Source of the DNA: Lascolabacillus massiliensis
Lineage (GTDB): Bacteria; Bacteroidota; Bacteroidia; Bacteroidales; Dysgonomonadaceae
Direction of reading: 5' to 3'
Length of the DNA stretch: 64,000 nucleotides
NCBI RefSeq assembly: GCF_001282625.1
Contig: NZ_CTEJ01000002.1
Span: 560,501-624,500 of the forward strand
The position numbers and the translations under genes were made by a program. This document shows, in pieces, positions 26,073 to 34,682 of this stretch; position 1 is the first letter of the stretch, and every line of letters starts with the position of its first letter. A model generated the notes under the pieces. It made no database searches and had not been told where the DNA came from. It saw nothing but the letters and a program-made list of their open reading frames with translations.

Positions 26073-27498
26073 TTATTCTCTAAGCAAATACAGTAACTCC
26101 GGATCATTCTTAATACGTACCATTTCATCAATTACTATCTGATTGACTTCCTGCTTAATCCGATTATAATTTAGCTGGATTTGCTCTTCCATCAGGTCGT
26201 GACCATTTGCATCTCGGAAATTGATAATCTCTGGTATCTTTTCATAGCTGGCAGTTTCACATTTTACTTTCTCGTTGTCCACTACGATTTCAGCATGGAA
26301 TATTTTTTGTTCTATCCGTTCATCGAAATTATCACTGACTGCACCCACAAACATTCCTTGTGTAAGATTCGATATTTTACCTGTGGGAATTAAACTGTCC
26401 ATCTGTGTACTGATAGAAGTTGACTTATCCTGACGATTGATTGTCATGGATTGACGTTTCTGCAAGACTTTCCCGAAACGTTCCGATAAAGTCTTAGCAG
26501 TTTCTCCAACTACCTGACCGGAAAAGATGTTTCCTACTGTATTCTGAATCACTTTACTTTCTTTATCTCCATAATCCCTTGTTAGCTGGCTATAGTCCTG
26601 AAAACCTAGACAAACTGCTACCTTATTAGAACGGGCGGTAGCAATTAGGTTGTCCAACCCTCGAAAATAGATAGTCGGCAGCTCGTCAATAATAACAGAA
26701 CTCTTTAGCTTTCCCTTTTTGTTTATCAGCTTTACAATACGGCTATTATACAGTCCCAGTGCTGCCGAGTAGATATTCTGACGATCGGGATTATTTCCTA
26801 CCACGAGTATTTTGGGCTCTAGCGGATTATTGATGTCCAATGTGAAATCATCACCTGTCATAACCCAATACAATGCAGGACTTATCATTCTTGATAACGG
26901 AATCTTTGCTGAAGCAATCTGTCCTTGAAGCTGATCTTGTGCACCACCTTCCCACGCATCCATAAAAGGACTTAAATAATTTTCAAGTTCTGGATAAGAA
27001 GTCAGAATAGTAAACGTATCCACATACTTTTTATTCAAAAACTCAATAGCGTGAGGAAAAGTGCAATATTGTCCATCTTTATATATCTTGAGAAACCAAA
27101 TAATAGCCGCTAATAGGATAATTGGAGATTCCACAAAGAAATCGCCTTGCTTGGTTATCCAGTTGCGATTTAAGTTCAGCATAATAGTATATGCTGATTC
27201 ATAAGAATCCGATATGTCAGTCATAAATTTAGGATTAATAGGATTGCATCGGTGACTATGGCGTGGATCATCGAAATTAATTACATAAAAGGTCGGTTTA
27301 ACTTTATAAGCATCCGAATGATTTATCAGATGGTTATATGCAATTTCTGACAAATCCGGAAATTTATAATCATAGCAGTAGAGTGCAAATCCTTTTTCTA
27401 TCTGTTCTTTAATGTAATTATTTATCACAGCATAAGACTTACCACTACCTGGTGTTCCTAGCACGATAGTACCACGAAAAGGATTTACGACGTTAATC
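26073..27498 (-). pseudogene. Type IV coupling protein (TraG/MobC), 5' end cut by an IS
   Basis: The open frame runs from the ISL3 end at 27498 to the stop at 26073, with Walker A VLGTPGSGKSY close to the new N-terminus and Walker B SSVIIDELPTI. Other typical segments are ARSNKVAVCLGFQDYSQLTR and TVGNIFSGQVVGETAKTLSE. Such proteins are normally about 650-670 residues with N-terminal membrane helices; about 200 residues including these are missing here. A GTG at 27462-27464 could start a 463-residue fragment. Without the membrane part it should not work in mating. It is convergent with the nuclease gene (19 bases between stops). Confidence 0.85.
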
Positions 27499-27521
27499 GG
27501 TTCTTCGTCAAATTTGGTGCA
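27499..27521. repeat. Left terminal inverted repeat of the ISL3 element
   Basis: GGTTCTTCGTCAAATTTGGT continues to TGCA and is the exact reverse complement of 29379-29401. In the coupling-protein frame it also reads as TKFDEE, so the frame stays open into the IS. Confidence 0.9.
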
Positions 27522-27523
27522 GG

Positions 27524-29245
27524 TTATCCTGAGTTGGAAAACACTACCTTTCGTCTTAACAGTTCAAATCCAGCCCTGCCATACATCTCTCTTTTCTTGT
27601 TTTTTAATCTGTTTACGTGACCCTCTACAACTCCATTACTCCAAGGGTATTTAATGGCGTTTTTTACTGCTTCCAAATCATGATTAATACCATTTATAAA
27701 ACTTTTAATCCTCTTTATTTTAGTCGATTTATACTTCTCGAGCCATTGGTCTAACCTAAGCTCATCTTTACTGTTTAAAATCTCTCTAAAAGTGTTGTAT
27801 GCTTCTCTCATGTTTTTTAATAGAATAGAGGAGTTAATAATCTCTTCTGCCAGTATGTGAGATTTGCTGCACTCGCCTGTTTCCTTTGAAACACCCCATT
27901 CACTGTTTGTTAAATGAATGGCAAGTCTGTTGGGTGACATTCCGCTAAATTTAGTTGCCTCATATACTATCGGGGAGGAACCTAGTGGTACTGGTAATCT
28001 TTTCTTAGTCTGATATTCCGGGAAGTGTCTGTTGAACCACTGATAAAAAGATGTTTGATTACCTTTGAATCCCTGTTTTTTTATAGAGACAAATATAGTT
28101 CTTACATTAAATCCTTGATTACAACACTCCTTTATCAGATCCATAAAATCTCCATAATTATTATAATAGATGGCTGCTCGTGGCAACAACTCTTCCATTT
28201 CAAAATAATATCTTACAGTATTACGGTTAATGTTTAAAGCCTTGGCAATTGCTCTTTGAGAGTAGTTATGTTTTTTAAGTTCATGAATCCTGATAAACAT
28301 CTCCTGTTTTCTATGGTTAACACTATTGTTGTTTTTGTTATATTGTGAATCGCGTGTATCTTCATGACCTCCGCTACTTGAAGAACTGTTATTTTCTTTG
28401 CTTTGATAAAGACTCTTTCTATGAGCCAGCCATTCATTTTTAATAGTTTTATACCCCATTCGTATCTCATCTGATATATGATCTCCCAGATTTTTCACCA
28501 AATTAAACCTGTCAGCTATTTGTGCAGCATTAGGAGCTCCTGATTTTATAGCTTTAGAGTAACTGCTTGATCGATCCCTGGTGATATATTGTATGGAATT
28601 ATGTTCTTTAAGCCAATCTGCAACTTCTTCTTTGTCTCTACTCTTAAGCAATTCTACAGGACGGTTATTAATCGCATTTACAATAATAGTACCATAGGAT
28701 TTGCCTTTTCTGTATGCCCAGTCATCTATTCCTATCGTAGTTAGTTCCTGATAATCGGGCATTTCAATAGACTTAACGATTCTAAGACAGGTAGAACTGC
28801 TCTGTTTTATTGAGAAGAGACTGCTTATATACTCACCTTTACAAGAAGAGACCTCAACTAACAGTCTTTGCAAATAGTGAGTTGTGCGTTCTGTCAGTCG
28901 TGAGTATCTTTGTGTTAATGGCAGATGTTGTTCAGAGAAAATTGTTTGAGTGCAACTACTGCTACGGCATCTAAACTTTCTGACTTTCAGTATAATTTTC
29001 ACAGCCCTGCCGGTTACTGAAAGATCGGTTAATTTGCGCGTATAGGATGAGTGAACGCTTTTACTCCTTTTACCGCAACAAGTACATTTTGCTGTCTTGG
29101 CTTTAAGACGAGCAGAAAGGAAAATCAAATTATCTCTTATAACGGAATCATAAAATACAACACCTGGTATTCCAAAAATAGCTTGAAGTGAGTGTTTGTT
29201 AATAGAAAAGTTACTATATTTGGTTTGGCTAGTGTAGTCAATCAT
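27524..29245 (-). CDS. ISL3-family transposase
   Basis: 573 residues, longer than the common 400-440. The N-terminal zinc-finger region has KCTCCGKRSKSVHSS and CRSSSCTQTIF. DDE domain segments are IGIDDWAYRKGKSYGT, YITRDRSSSYSKAI and ADRFNLVKNLGDH, and the C-terminal part WSNGVVEGHVNRLKNKKREM carries the final acidic residue. Between the second and third blocks lies an inserted HTH-like segment (YSQRAIAKALNINRNTVRYY), which explains the extra length. The frame is complete and ends 3 bases from the inverted repeat, so the element may still be active. Confidence 0.92.
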   Translation of the reverse strand: MIDYTSQTKYSNFSINKHSLQAIFGIPGVVFYDSVIRDNLIFLSARLKAKTAKCTCCGKRSKSVHSSYTRKLTDLSVTGRAVKIILKVRKFRCRSSSCTQTIFSEQHLPLTQRYSRLTERTTHYLQRLLVEVSSCKGEYISSLFSIKQSSSTCLRIVKSIEMPDYQELTTIGIDDWAYRKGKSYGTIIVNAINNRPVELLKSRDKEEVADWLKEHNSIQYITRDRSSSYSKAIKSGAPNAAQIADRFNLVKNLGDHISDEIRMGYKTIKNEWLAHRKSLYQSKENNSSSSSGGHEDTRDSQYNKNNNSVNHRKQEMFIRIHELKKHNYSQRAIAKALNINRNTVRYYFEMEELLPRAAIYYNNYGDFMDLIKECCNQGFNVRTIFVSIKKQGFKGNQTSFYQWFNRHFPEYQTKKRLPVPLGSSPIVYEATKFSGMSPNRLAIHLTNSEWGVSKETGECSKSHILAEEIINSSILLKNMREAYNTFREILNSKDELRLDQWLEKYKSTKIKRIKSFINGINHDLEAVKNAIKYPWSNGVVEGHVNRLKNKKREMYGRAGFELLRRKVVFSNSG

Positions 29246-29378
29246 CTTTAAAGTCTTTAGTGTCAGAGCTTTAAAGATAATAAAAATGATTCGATTATGC
29301 TAGCTTTATTGCCATTTATTTATCTGAATATCAGTAATATAACTGTATTTTTATAAGGAGGTTTAAGAGTTGTAATTT

Positions 29379-29401
29379 TGCACCAAATTTGACGAAGAAC
29401 C
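29379..29401. repeat. Right terminal inverted repeat of the ISL3 element
   Basis: TGCACC at the inner side to GACGAAGAACC at the outer end, exact complement of the left repeat. The transposase start is 134 bases inside. Confidence 0.9.
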
Positions 29402-29453
29402 CATATGCTCCGGAATAATCAAGAGGTAGTTGCTCGGGTGCTTACCAAAAAAA

Positions 29454-29492
29454 ACACACAGTCAACGCTAAAGTGTGCGTAAAACTGTGTGT
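29454..29492. repeat. Inverted repeat between IS and tRNA-Ser
   Basis: ACACACAGT (29454-29462) and ACTGTGTGT (29484-29492) are perfect complements with 21 bases between them, 36 bases from the tRNA 3' end. Arm-type sites near tRNA genes look like this, but a simple transcript hairpin is equally possible. Confidence 0.4.
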
Positions 29493-29527
29493 AAGTTTTG
29501 CAAAACATTGACATTCAATGTATATTG

Positions 29528-29612
29528 CGGAGAGAGAGGGATTCGAACCCCCGGAAGCTCGCACTTCAACGGTTTTCAAGACCGCCGCAATCGACCACTC
29601 TGCCATCTCTCC
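29528..29612 (-). tRNA. tRNA-Ser (UGA)
   Basis: 85 bases on the minus strand. The acceptor stem is GGAGAGA/TCTCTCC with discriminator G. The anticodon loop CTTGAAA gives anticodon UGA for serine UCA codons. The T-arm is GGGGGTTCGAATCCC, and the long variable arm is typical of tRNA-Ser. CCA is not encoded. Its 3' end faces the mobile region, the usual orientation of a tRNA used as an integration site, but no copy of the 3' end was seen at the left edge. Confidence 0.95.
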
Positions 29613-29683
29613 TAAAAATCGAGTGCAAAGATATGATTAATTCTCTTAATAAAAAAGACAAAATCAGGAATATTTTTATTCAA

Positions 29684-29715
29684 TTTAAAAAAATCAATAT
29701 TTCGTTGTATCTTTG
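29684..29715 (+). promoter_or_regulatory. Promoter of the DEAD-box helicase gene
   Basis: TATCTTTG at 29708-29715 is a full -7 box. TTTA at 29684-29687 is 20 bases upstream, near the expected -33 position. It predicts a leader of about 65-70 bases. Confidence 0.6.
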
Positions 29716-29788
29716 TATAAACTGAGTGTTGTAAAGTACTTTTATACATACCTCAAACATATATTCTACTCTAACAATAAACTATCAT

Positions 29789-31564
29789 ATGCTATTTACC
29801 GAACTTCCCTTAACAGATTCTCTTTTAGAAGGATTGGATGCAATGAATTTTAAAGAAACTACTCCTATTCAGGAACAGGCAATTCCTATCCTGCTCAAGA
29901 AAAAGGATGTTATAGCCTGTGCACAAACAGGAACGGGCAAGACTGCTGCATTTTTGCTTCCACTTTTAAATAATCTGCAAACAGATGATCATGATCAAAA
30001 TAAGGTAAATGCAATTATTATGGCTCCAACGAGAGAGCTGGCTCAACAGATCGACCAGATGATGGAAGGTTTTTCTTATTATACTCCATTTTCTTCGGTT
30101 GCGGTTTATGGTGGTAATGATGGTGAGGCATGGGATGTTCAGAAAAAAGGACTTTTAAATGGGGCAGATGTGGTGATTTCAACTCCGGGAAGGTTATTAT
30201 CACACATAAATCTTTATAATATAGATTTCTCAGGAGTTAAATATTTCATCCTTGATGAGGCTGACAGGATGCTGGATATGGGATTCTATGATGATATCAT
30301 GAAGATAGTGAAGCTGCTTCCAAAAGATAGGCAGACTGTAATGTTTTCAGCAACCATGCCACCTAAAATCCAACAGATGGCAAAAACAATTCTTAGAAAT
30401 CCTGAAGAGATAACTATATCTGTAGCAAAACCACCTGAATCAATTATTCAGTCGTCTTACATCTGTTATGAGTCACAGAAAATGGAGATTCTTAAACTCC
30501 TTTTCAAAAATAAAAAGCCTCACAAGGTTATACTTTTCTCTGGAAAAAAACAGAAGGTAAAAGAGATTGCTAAAACACTTCAGAAGATGGACCTTTCTGT
30601 AGGTGAGATGCATTCCGATCTGGATCAGTCACAGCGTGAGCATGTCATGCGTGAGTTTAAAAATGAAAGAATTGATATTTTAGTAGCCACTGATATTGTT
30701 TCACGAGGCATTGATATTGATGATATTACCCTTGTAATAAATTTTGATGTACCTTACGATGTGGAGGATTATGTGCATAGAATAGGGAGAACTGCACGTG
30801 CAGGTGATTCAGGAATGGCAATAACTTTTGTTTCACCGGAGGATCAGCATCTGTTTGAGAAAATAGAACAGTTCCTTCAGAAAAAGATTTATAGAATACC
30901 TGTACCAAGTGAACTTGGTGAAACACCTGAATATAATCCTGAAGAATTCAGAAAACAAAAAGGTACAAAGAGAAATTCATCAAAGAGAAGGTCTTCAACT
31001 AAACCGGGTGGTAATGATAAAAGAGAAAAAGTGGAGAAATCTGCAAGATCCGGGAATAAACAGCGTAAAGGGAATAAGAATCGTACAATTAAGGGTTCTA
31101 AAGAAGAGTCTGTAAATAATGTGACAAAAGAGAACGAGAATCTAAAAAACGACCTGAGTAATAAAGAGAACAGCAACAATAATCAGAATAGAAAAAGGAA
31201 TAATCGTAATAATAGAAAAAGAAAACTGGTTCAAGAAAATACTCAACAGAATGTTAAAACTGCTCAGGGTAAGGTTAAATCAAATAAGCAGGATTCAAAT
31301 AATACAACCCCTGGTAAATCTACAAACAAAAGGTTGGTAAAGAAAAAAGATCTTAACAGGTCGGATATATCTGCCGCAGAAACCGGTAATAAAGGAGTAT
31401 CAGCTGAAGTAAAATCAGGTAAAGGAAGAGATACTGGCTCACGAAAGATGAAAGCTGTTGCGAAAAAACAGGACTCTGCTAAAGTTAAAAATGAATCGGT
31501 AAAACAGCAGGAGAAAACGGCTAAAAAAAAGTGGTGGAGTTGGTGGCCATTCGGCTCTAAATAA
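29789..31564 (+). CDS. DEAD-box RNA helicase (RhlE-like) with long basic tail
   Basis: 591 residues. The helicase core (1-375) has a Q motif (TPIQEQAIP), AQTGTGKT, PTRELAQQ, DEAD in ILDEADRMLDMG, SAT, and HRIGRTARAG. It probably remodels RNA in ribosome assembly or mRNA decay, especially in the cold. From about residue 385 it has a 200-residue low-complexity tail rich in K, N, R and S, ending KKKWWSWWPFGSK. Tails of this kind bind RNA non-specifically. It is a single gene with its own promoter; the aromatic end is unusual. Confidence 0.9.
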   Translation: MLFTELPLTDSLLEGLDAMNFKETTPIQEQAIPILLKKKDVIACAQTGTGKTAAFLLPLLNNLQTDDHDQNKVNAIIMAPTRELAQQIDQMMEGFSYYTPFSSVAVYGGNDGEAWDVQKKGLLNGADVVISTPGRLLSHINLYNIDFSGVKYFILDEADRMLDMGFYDDIMKIVKLLPKDRQTVMFSATMPPKIQQMAKTILRNPEEITISVAKPPESIIQSSYICYESQKMEILKLLFKNKKPHKVILFSGKKQKVKEIAKTLQKMDLSVGEMHSDLDQSQREHVMREFKNERIDILVATDIVSRGIDIDDITLVINFDVPYDVEDYVHRIGRTARAGDSGMAITFVSPEDQHLFEKIEQFLQKKIYRIPVPSELGETPEYNPEEFRKQKGTKRNSSKRRSSTKPGGNDKREKVEKSARSGNKQRKGNKNRTIKGSKEESVNNVTKENENLKNDLSNKENSNNNQNRKRNNRNNRKRKLVQENTQQNVKTAQGKVKSNKQDSNNTTPGKSTNKRLVKKKDLNRSDISAAETGNKGVSAEVKSGKGRDTGSRKMKAVAKKQDSAKVKNESVKQQEKTAKKKWWSWWPFGSK

Positions 31565-31571
31565 ATCGCGA

Positions 31572-31599
31572 AGCCGGACTGACAGGCATCAGACCGGCT
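31572..31599 (+). terminator. Possible terminator after the DEAD-box gene
   Basis: AGCCGG (31572-31577) and CCGGCT (31594-31599) form a GC stem, extended inside by CTG/CAG. The T-run (AGTTTTT) comes only about 15 bases later, so intrinsic termination is uncertain. Confidence 0.4.
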
Positions 31600-31692
31600 C
31601 CTAATCGGAAAGATAGTTTTTGATCCTATTCCATCCGCTTTATGATAATGTTTTTATAATCTCAGAATATTTTCAGCTTTTATGTTTATTAA

Positions 31693-32259
31693 TTAAACTG
31701 TTTCTAAAACTGCTCTGTTTTCCAGTTCCACTACTTCCATTCCACGAATAATAGCTTTTTCGTTAATCGGCAACAGATAATGATGACGCTCAGGCAAAGT
31801 CTCCTTAAGTCCTTTCATCACATTCTCTATCTTAAGCATAGAAGAGATTTTGAGTAATCCTCCCAGAATAATCATATTAAAAACTTTACTGTTTTCCATC
31901 TTCACCGACTCATCCATCGCATTGATTCGATATATATTTATATCGGTGCGCTGCACTTTATTGTTGATACCATATCCATCGTAGATAAGGATCCCACCAG
32001 GCTTAACCTTGTCCTGAAACTTGTCTAGTGATGGTTGGTTAAGAACAATTGCAACATCATAATTATTAACAACAGGAGAGCTAATTGGTTCATCAGAAAT
32101 GATCACTGTAACATTTGCTGTTCCCCCTCTTTGCTCTGGTCCATAAGCCGGAAACCAAGACACCTCTTTACCCTCCATGATACCTGAATAAGCCAGTATC
32201 TTGCCCATCGACAAAACACCCTGACCACCAAAACCAGCAATTACAATTTCCTGTAGCAT
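31693..32259 (-). CDS. 2-oxoacid:ferredoxin oxidoreductase, gamma subunit
   Basis: 188 residues. The N-terminus [20 protein letters not shown] is the signature of the gamma (KorC/VorC-type) subunit, which helps bind Co[21 protein letters not shown] is also typical. Last gene of a five-gene operon, 18 bases after the TPP subunit. The complex oxidises 2-oxoglutarate or branched-chain 2-oxoacids to acyl-CoA with reduction of ferredoxin. In anaerobic Bacteroidales this route can also run in the reductive direction. Confidence 0.9.
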   Translation of the reverse strand: MLQEIVIAGFGGQGVLSMGKILAYSGIMEGKEVSWFPAYGPEQRGGTANVTVIISDEPISSPVVNNYDVAIVLNQPSLDKFQDKVKPGGILIYDGYGINNKVQRTDINIYRINAMDESVKMENSKVFNMIILGGLLKISSMLKIENVMKGLKETLPERHHYLLPINEKAIIRGMEVVELENRAVLETV

Positions 32260-32277
32260 TTTATATAATTAAAGTTT

Positions 32278-33039
32278 TTAAACGTTTTTCAAATCACCAA
32301 GAGGAAACACCGGGAACATATTTTCAACCATCCAGTCATTTGCTGCAGCAGGTGTCATTTTCCAACCTGAGTTGCAAGTTGAAACAACCTCTACGATTGA
32401 TGTGCCCTTACCTGCCATTGAGTTTTCAAATGCAAGCTTGATAAGTCTCTTGGTTTTCTTTACTGCAGCTGCAGTGTGCACGCTTGTACGACTGGCCAGG
32501 CAAACGCCATCCAGCTGTGCAAGCATGTCAAGGATTTTAAGAGGACGACCCATACTGCTGGTGTCACGTCCGAAAGGACTTGTAGATGTTTTCATATCCT
32601 CCAGTGTTGTAGGAGCCATTTGACCACCTGTCATACCATAAATTGCATTGTTTATGAATATTATGGCAATATTCTCACCCCTGTTTGCAGTGTGGATTGT
32701 TTCAGCAGTACCAATTGCGGCAAGGTCGCCATCACCTTGGTATGTGAATACCATTTTATCAGGAAGGAGTCGTTTTGTCGCAGTGGCAACAGCGGGAGCG
32801 CGACCATGAGCAGCTTCCTGCCAGTCAATATCAAGATAGTTATACGCAAATACTGCACAACCAACAGGTGCAATTCCAATTGTTTTCTCCTGAAGTCCAA
32901 GCTCTTTTATAACCTCCGCAATTATTTTATGTACTACTCCATGAGAACAGCCCGGGCAGTAGTGCATATAATTTTCGTTCATGATATCCGGTTTTGAGTA
33001 AATCAAATTTTCCGGACATACTATATCTTCTCTATTCAT
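32278..33039 (-). CDS. 2-oxoacid:ferredoxin oxidoreductase, beta (TPP) subunit
   Basis: 253 residues. The TPP-binding motif TYQGDGDLAAIGTAETIHTA (GDG...) ends later in NNAIYGMTGGQMAPTT. The N-terminal YCPGCSHGVVHKII is a feature of KorB-type subunits. With VorB-like alpha and gamma subunits it forms a complete enzyme. Whether the substrate is 2-oxoglutarate or 2-oxoisovalerate is not decided by sequence; the alpha subunit is usually annotated VorB in Bacteroidales. It starts 42 bases after the small membrane protein gene at 33082. Confidence 0.9.
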   Translation of the reverse strand: MNREDIVCPENLIYSKPDIMNENYMHYCPGCSHGVVHKIIAEVIKELGLQEKTIGIAPVGCAVFAYNYLDIDWQEAAHGRAPAVATATKRLLPDKMVFTYQGDGDLAAIGTAETIHTANRGENIAIIFINNAIYGMTGGQMAPTTLEDMKTSTSPFGRDTSSMGRPLKILDMLAQLDGVCLASRTSVHTAAAVKKTKRLIKLAFENSMAGKGTSIVEVVSTCNSGWKMTPAAANDWMVENMFPVFPLGDLKNV

Positions 33040-33081
33040 TCGATTAAACTATTTATTTTCAATTGTATCGCACGATACTGT

Positions 33082-33243
33082 TTACCTTTTACTGAACCTG
33101 TAGATCAGATAAAATATTATTGCTGCTCCTCCTGACCACCAGGTGAGTTTCATATCCTTATCGGTTGAAAAGTAAATTACAATTGTTGCGATAAACGCTA
33201 ATAGGAAAAGCAACAGAAACAAATTTCTTATTTTTGGATCCAT
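33082..33243 (-). CDS. 53-residue single-pass membrane protein in the Kor/Vor operon
   Basis: ATG at 33243 to TAA at 33082 on the minus strand. It begins MDPKIRNLFLLLFLLAFIAT, with one hydrophobic helix at about residues 8-24, then STDKDMKLTWW, then a second weaker hydrophobic stretch (SGGAAIIFYLIY) and a basic end RFSKR. It fits exactly between the alpha and beta subunit genes (12 and 42 bases), the same direction. It has no known function. A membrane tether for the oxidoreductase is one guess. Confidence 0.7.
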   Translation of the reverse strand: MDPKIRNLFLLLFLLAFIATIVIYFSTDKDMKLTWWSGGAAIIFYLIYRFSKR

Positions 33244-33255
33244 GACGTAAGGTTT

Positions 33256-34338
33256 TTATTTTACTATTTTTTCTTTTAAAGCATCAAGAACACCGTCTGG
33301 AGTTGGAACAATACCACCGAGTCGGCCATAATGTTCAACTGGTACTTTACCATTGACTGATAAGCGTACATCTTCAACCATCTGACCGGCATTCATCTCC
33401 ACAGTTAGCATCCCTTTAACCTTGCCTGCATATTCATTGAGTATCTTAGCTGGGAAAGGCCATAAGGTGATAGGACGAACCAGACCAACCTTTATGCCCT
33501 CTTGTCTGGCCATCTCAATTGCTTTAAGGCAGATACGAGCAGTTGAGCCAAATGCAACTATTATATATTCAGCATCATCACATTTAACCTCTTCATAACG
33601 TACTTCGTTTGCTTCAATCTGACGATATTTTGCCTGGAAACGAATGTTATTTTTCTCCATAGATGCTGAATCAAGTTCAAGCGAGGTAATGATATTAGGA
33701 CCTCTTTCAGGGGTCTTCCCAAGTGTTGCCCAGGGACACTGTTCACGTATTTCCTGTTCTGTTCTTCTTGGTTTGAAATCGGGAAGTTTCACCTTCTCCA
33801 TCATCTGACCAATTACTCCGTCAGTCAGAATCATTGCCGGATTGCGGTATTTAAAAGCTAGATCAAAAGCCAAGCCCACAAAGTCGGCCATCTCCTGAAC
33901 CGAATTAGGAGCAAGAGTAATAAGTTTATAATCACCATGTCCCCCACCCTTTACAGTCTGGAAGTAATCAGCCTGCGATGGCTGTATTGTACCCAAACCC
34001 GGTCCGCCACGCATTACATTTACAATAAGTCCTGGCAGCTCAGCACCTGCCATATAAGAAATTCCTTCCTGCTTGAGACTAACTCCCGGGCTGGAAGATG
34101 AGGTCATCGAGTATTTTCCACATGCTGCTCCACCATATACCATGTTTATTGCAGCTACTTCGCTTTCAGCCTGTAACACCACCATTCCGGTTGTATTCCA
34201 TGGTGCTTCAGCCATTAAGGTTTCAATAATTTCAGACTGTGGTGTGATCGGGTACCCAAAATAGCCTTCAACACCATAACGAATTGCTGCATGGGCAATG
34301 GCCTCGTTCCCTTTCATCAAAGATATCGCTTCTGACAT
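33256..34338 (-). CDS. vorB: 2-oxoacid:ferredoxin oxidoreductase, alpha subunit (VorB-type)
   Basis: 360 residues. The pyrimidine-binding fold starts MKGNEAIAHAAIRYGVEGYF and contains GYPITPQSEIIETL, then SSSSPGVSLKQEGISYMAGA, and the C-terminal transketolase-like part VGLVRPITLWPFP. This is the usual VorB/KorA length. Residues for TPP and substrate are present. It follows the ferredoxin gene by 37 bases. The alternative annotation is korA; specificity needs biochemical data. Confidence 0.9.
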   Translation of the reverse strand: MSEAISLMKGNEAIAHAAIRYGVEGYFGYPITPQSEIIETLMAEAPWNTTGMVVLQAESEVAAINMVYGGAACGKYSMTSSSSPGVSLKQEGISYMAGAELPGLIVNVMRGGPGLGTIQPSQADYFQTVKGGGHGDYKLITLAPNSVQEMADFVGLAFDLAFKYRNPAMILTDGVIGQMMEKVKLPDFKPRRTEQEIREQCPWATLGKTPERGPNIITSLELDSASMEKNNIRFQAKYRQIEANEVRYEEVKCDDAEYIIVAFGSTARICLKAIEMARQEGIKVGLVRPITLWPFPAKILNEYAGKVKGMLTVEMNAGQMVEDVRLSVNGKVPVEHYGRLGGIVPTPDGVLDALKEKIVK

Positions 34339-34375
34339 ACTATTATTTTAAAAAAATTTATACGGTGTAAAAAAA

Positions 34376-34606
34376 TTAGCCCACTTTTTTCTTGTAAACT
34401 GTAAGACATGCATCCGGACAAACATATCCGCAATTTGCACATCCAATACAATCATCGGGATTTTTCATATACACATAGTGATACCCGCGATCGTTAACTT
34501 CGCGTGGTTCAAGTTCAAGAACGTCAGTAGGACATGATACAACACAAAGATCACACCCTTTACAGTGATCTTTATCTACCACAACATAACCAATGAATTT
34601 TGCCAT
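34376..34606 (-). CDS. 2[4Fe-4S] ferredoxin subunit of the oxidoreductase
   Basis: 76 residues with two complete cluster motifs: CKGCDLCVVSCPTDVL and CIGCANCGYVCPD (C-x2-C-x2-C-x3-C-P). It carries electrons from the oxidoreductase to ferredoxin. First gene of the operon, transcribed from a TAnnTTTG promoter 30 bases upstream. It is the delta/KorD-like subunit. Confidence 0.92.
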   Translation of the reverse strand: MAKFIGYVVVDKDHCKGCDLCVVSCPTDVLELEPREVNDRGYHYVYMKNPDDCIGCANCGYVCPDACLTVYKKKVG

Positions 34607-34635
34607 TATCCGGAGGTTTTTTTATTTTATTTTTG

Positions 34636-34643
34636 CAAATATA
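34636..34643 (-). promoter_or_regulatory. Promoter -7 box of the Kor/Vor operon
   Basis: Minus strand TATATTTG, a full -7 box, about 30 bases before the ferredoxin start. Just upstream CCTGTTT and AAACAGG (about 34645-34667) form a hairpin that may end the transcript of the phosphatase gene before it. Confidence 0.6.
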
Positions 34644-34682
34644 CCTGTTTTAAATGATTAAACAGGTTAAAAACTTTAATAA

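Larger units (their letters stand above)
6950..29401. mobile_element. Remnant of a CTnDOT-like conjugative element with nested cargo
   Basis: The span contains genes typical of Bacteroides conjugative transposons: rteC, xis-type HTH proteins, primase/helicase, topoisomerase III (Exc-like), DUF3945 and a TraG/MobC coupling protein. It also carries resistance and restriction cargo. No integrase, relaxase or mating-pair genes are present. The left edge abuts a decayed chromosomal gene at about 6947, and the right edge is an ISL3-type element at 29401 followed by tRNA-Ser. Two diverged copies of the HTH/primase pair (80% or so alike by eye) suggest that two related elements came to lie next to each other. 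Exact boundaries and att sites were not found. Confidence 0.7.
27499..29401 (-). mobile_element. ISL3-family insertion sequence (1903 bp)
   Basis: Perfect terminal inverted repeats of 23 bases begin GGTTCTTCGTC at 27499-27521 and end GACGAAGAACC at 29379-29401. The start GGTTCTT fits ISL3-family ends. A single transposase gene fills the element. The 8 bases outside each end differ (CGTTAATC on the left, CATATGCT on the right), so there is no target duplication as expected for a simple insertion. The right side no longer holds the rest of the coupling-protein gene, so a deletion or recombination occurred next to the IS. Confidence 0.85.

Noticed and set aside
6950-29401. Prophage
   Set aside because: No capsid, tail, terminase or lysis genes; the markers are those of conjugative elements.
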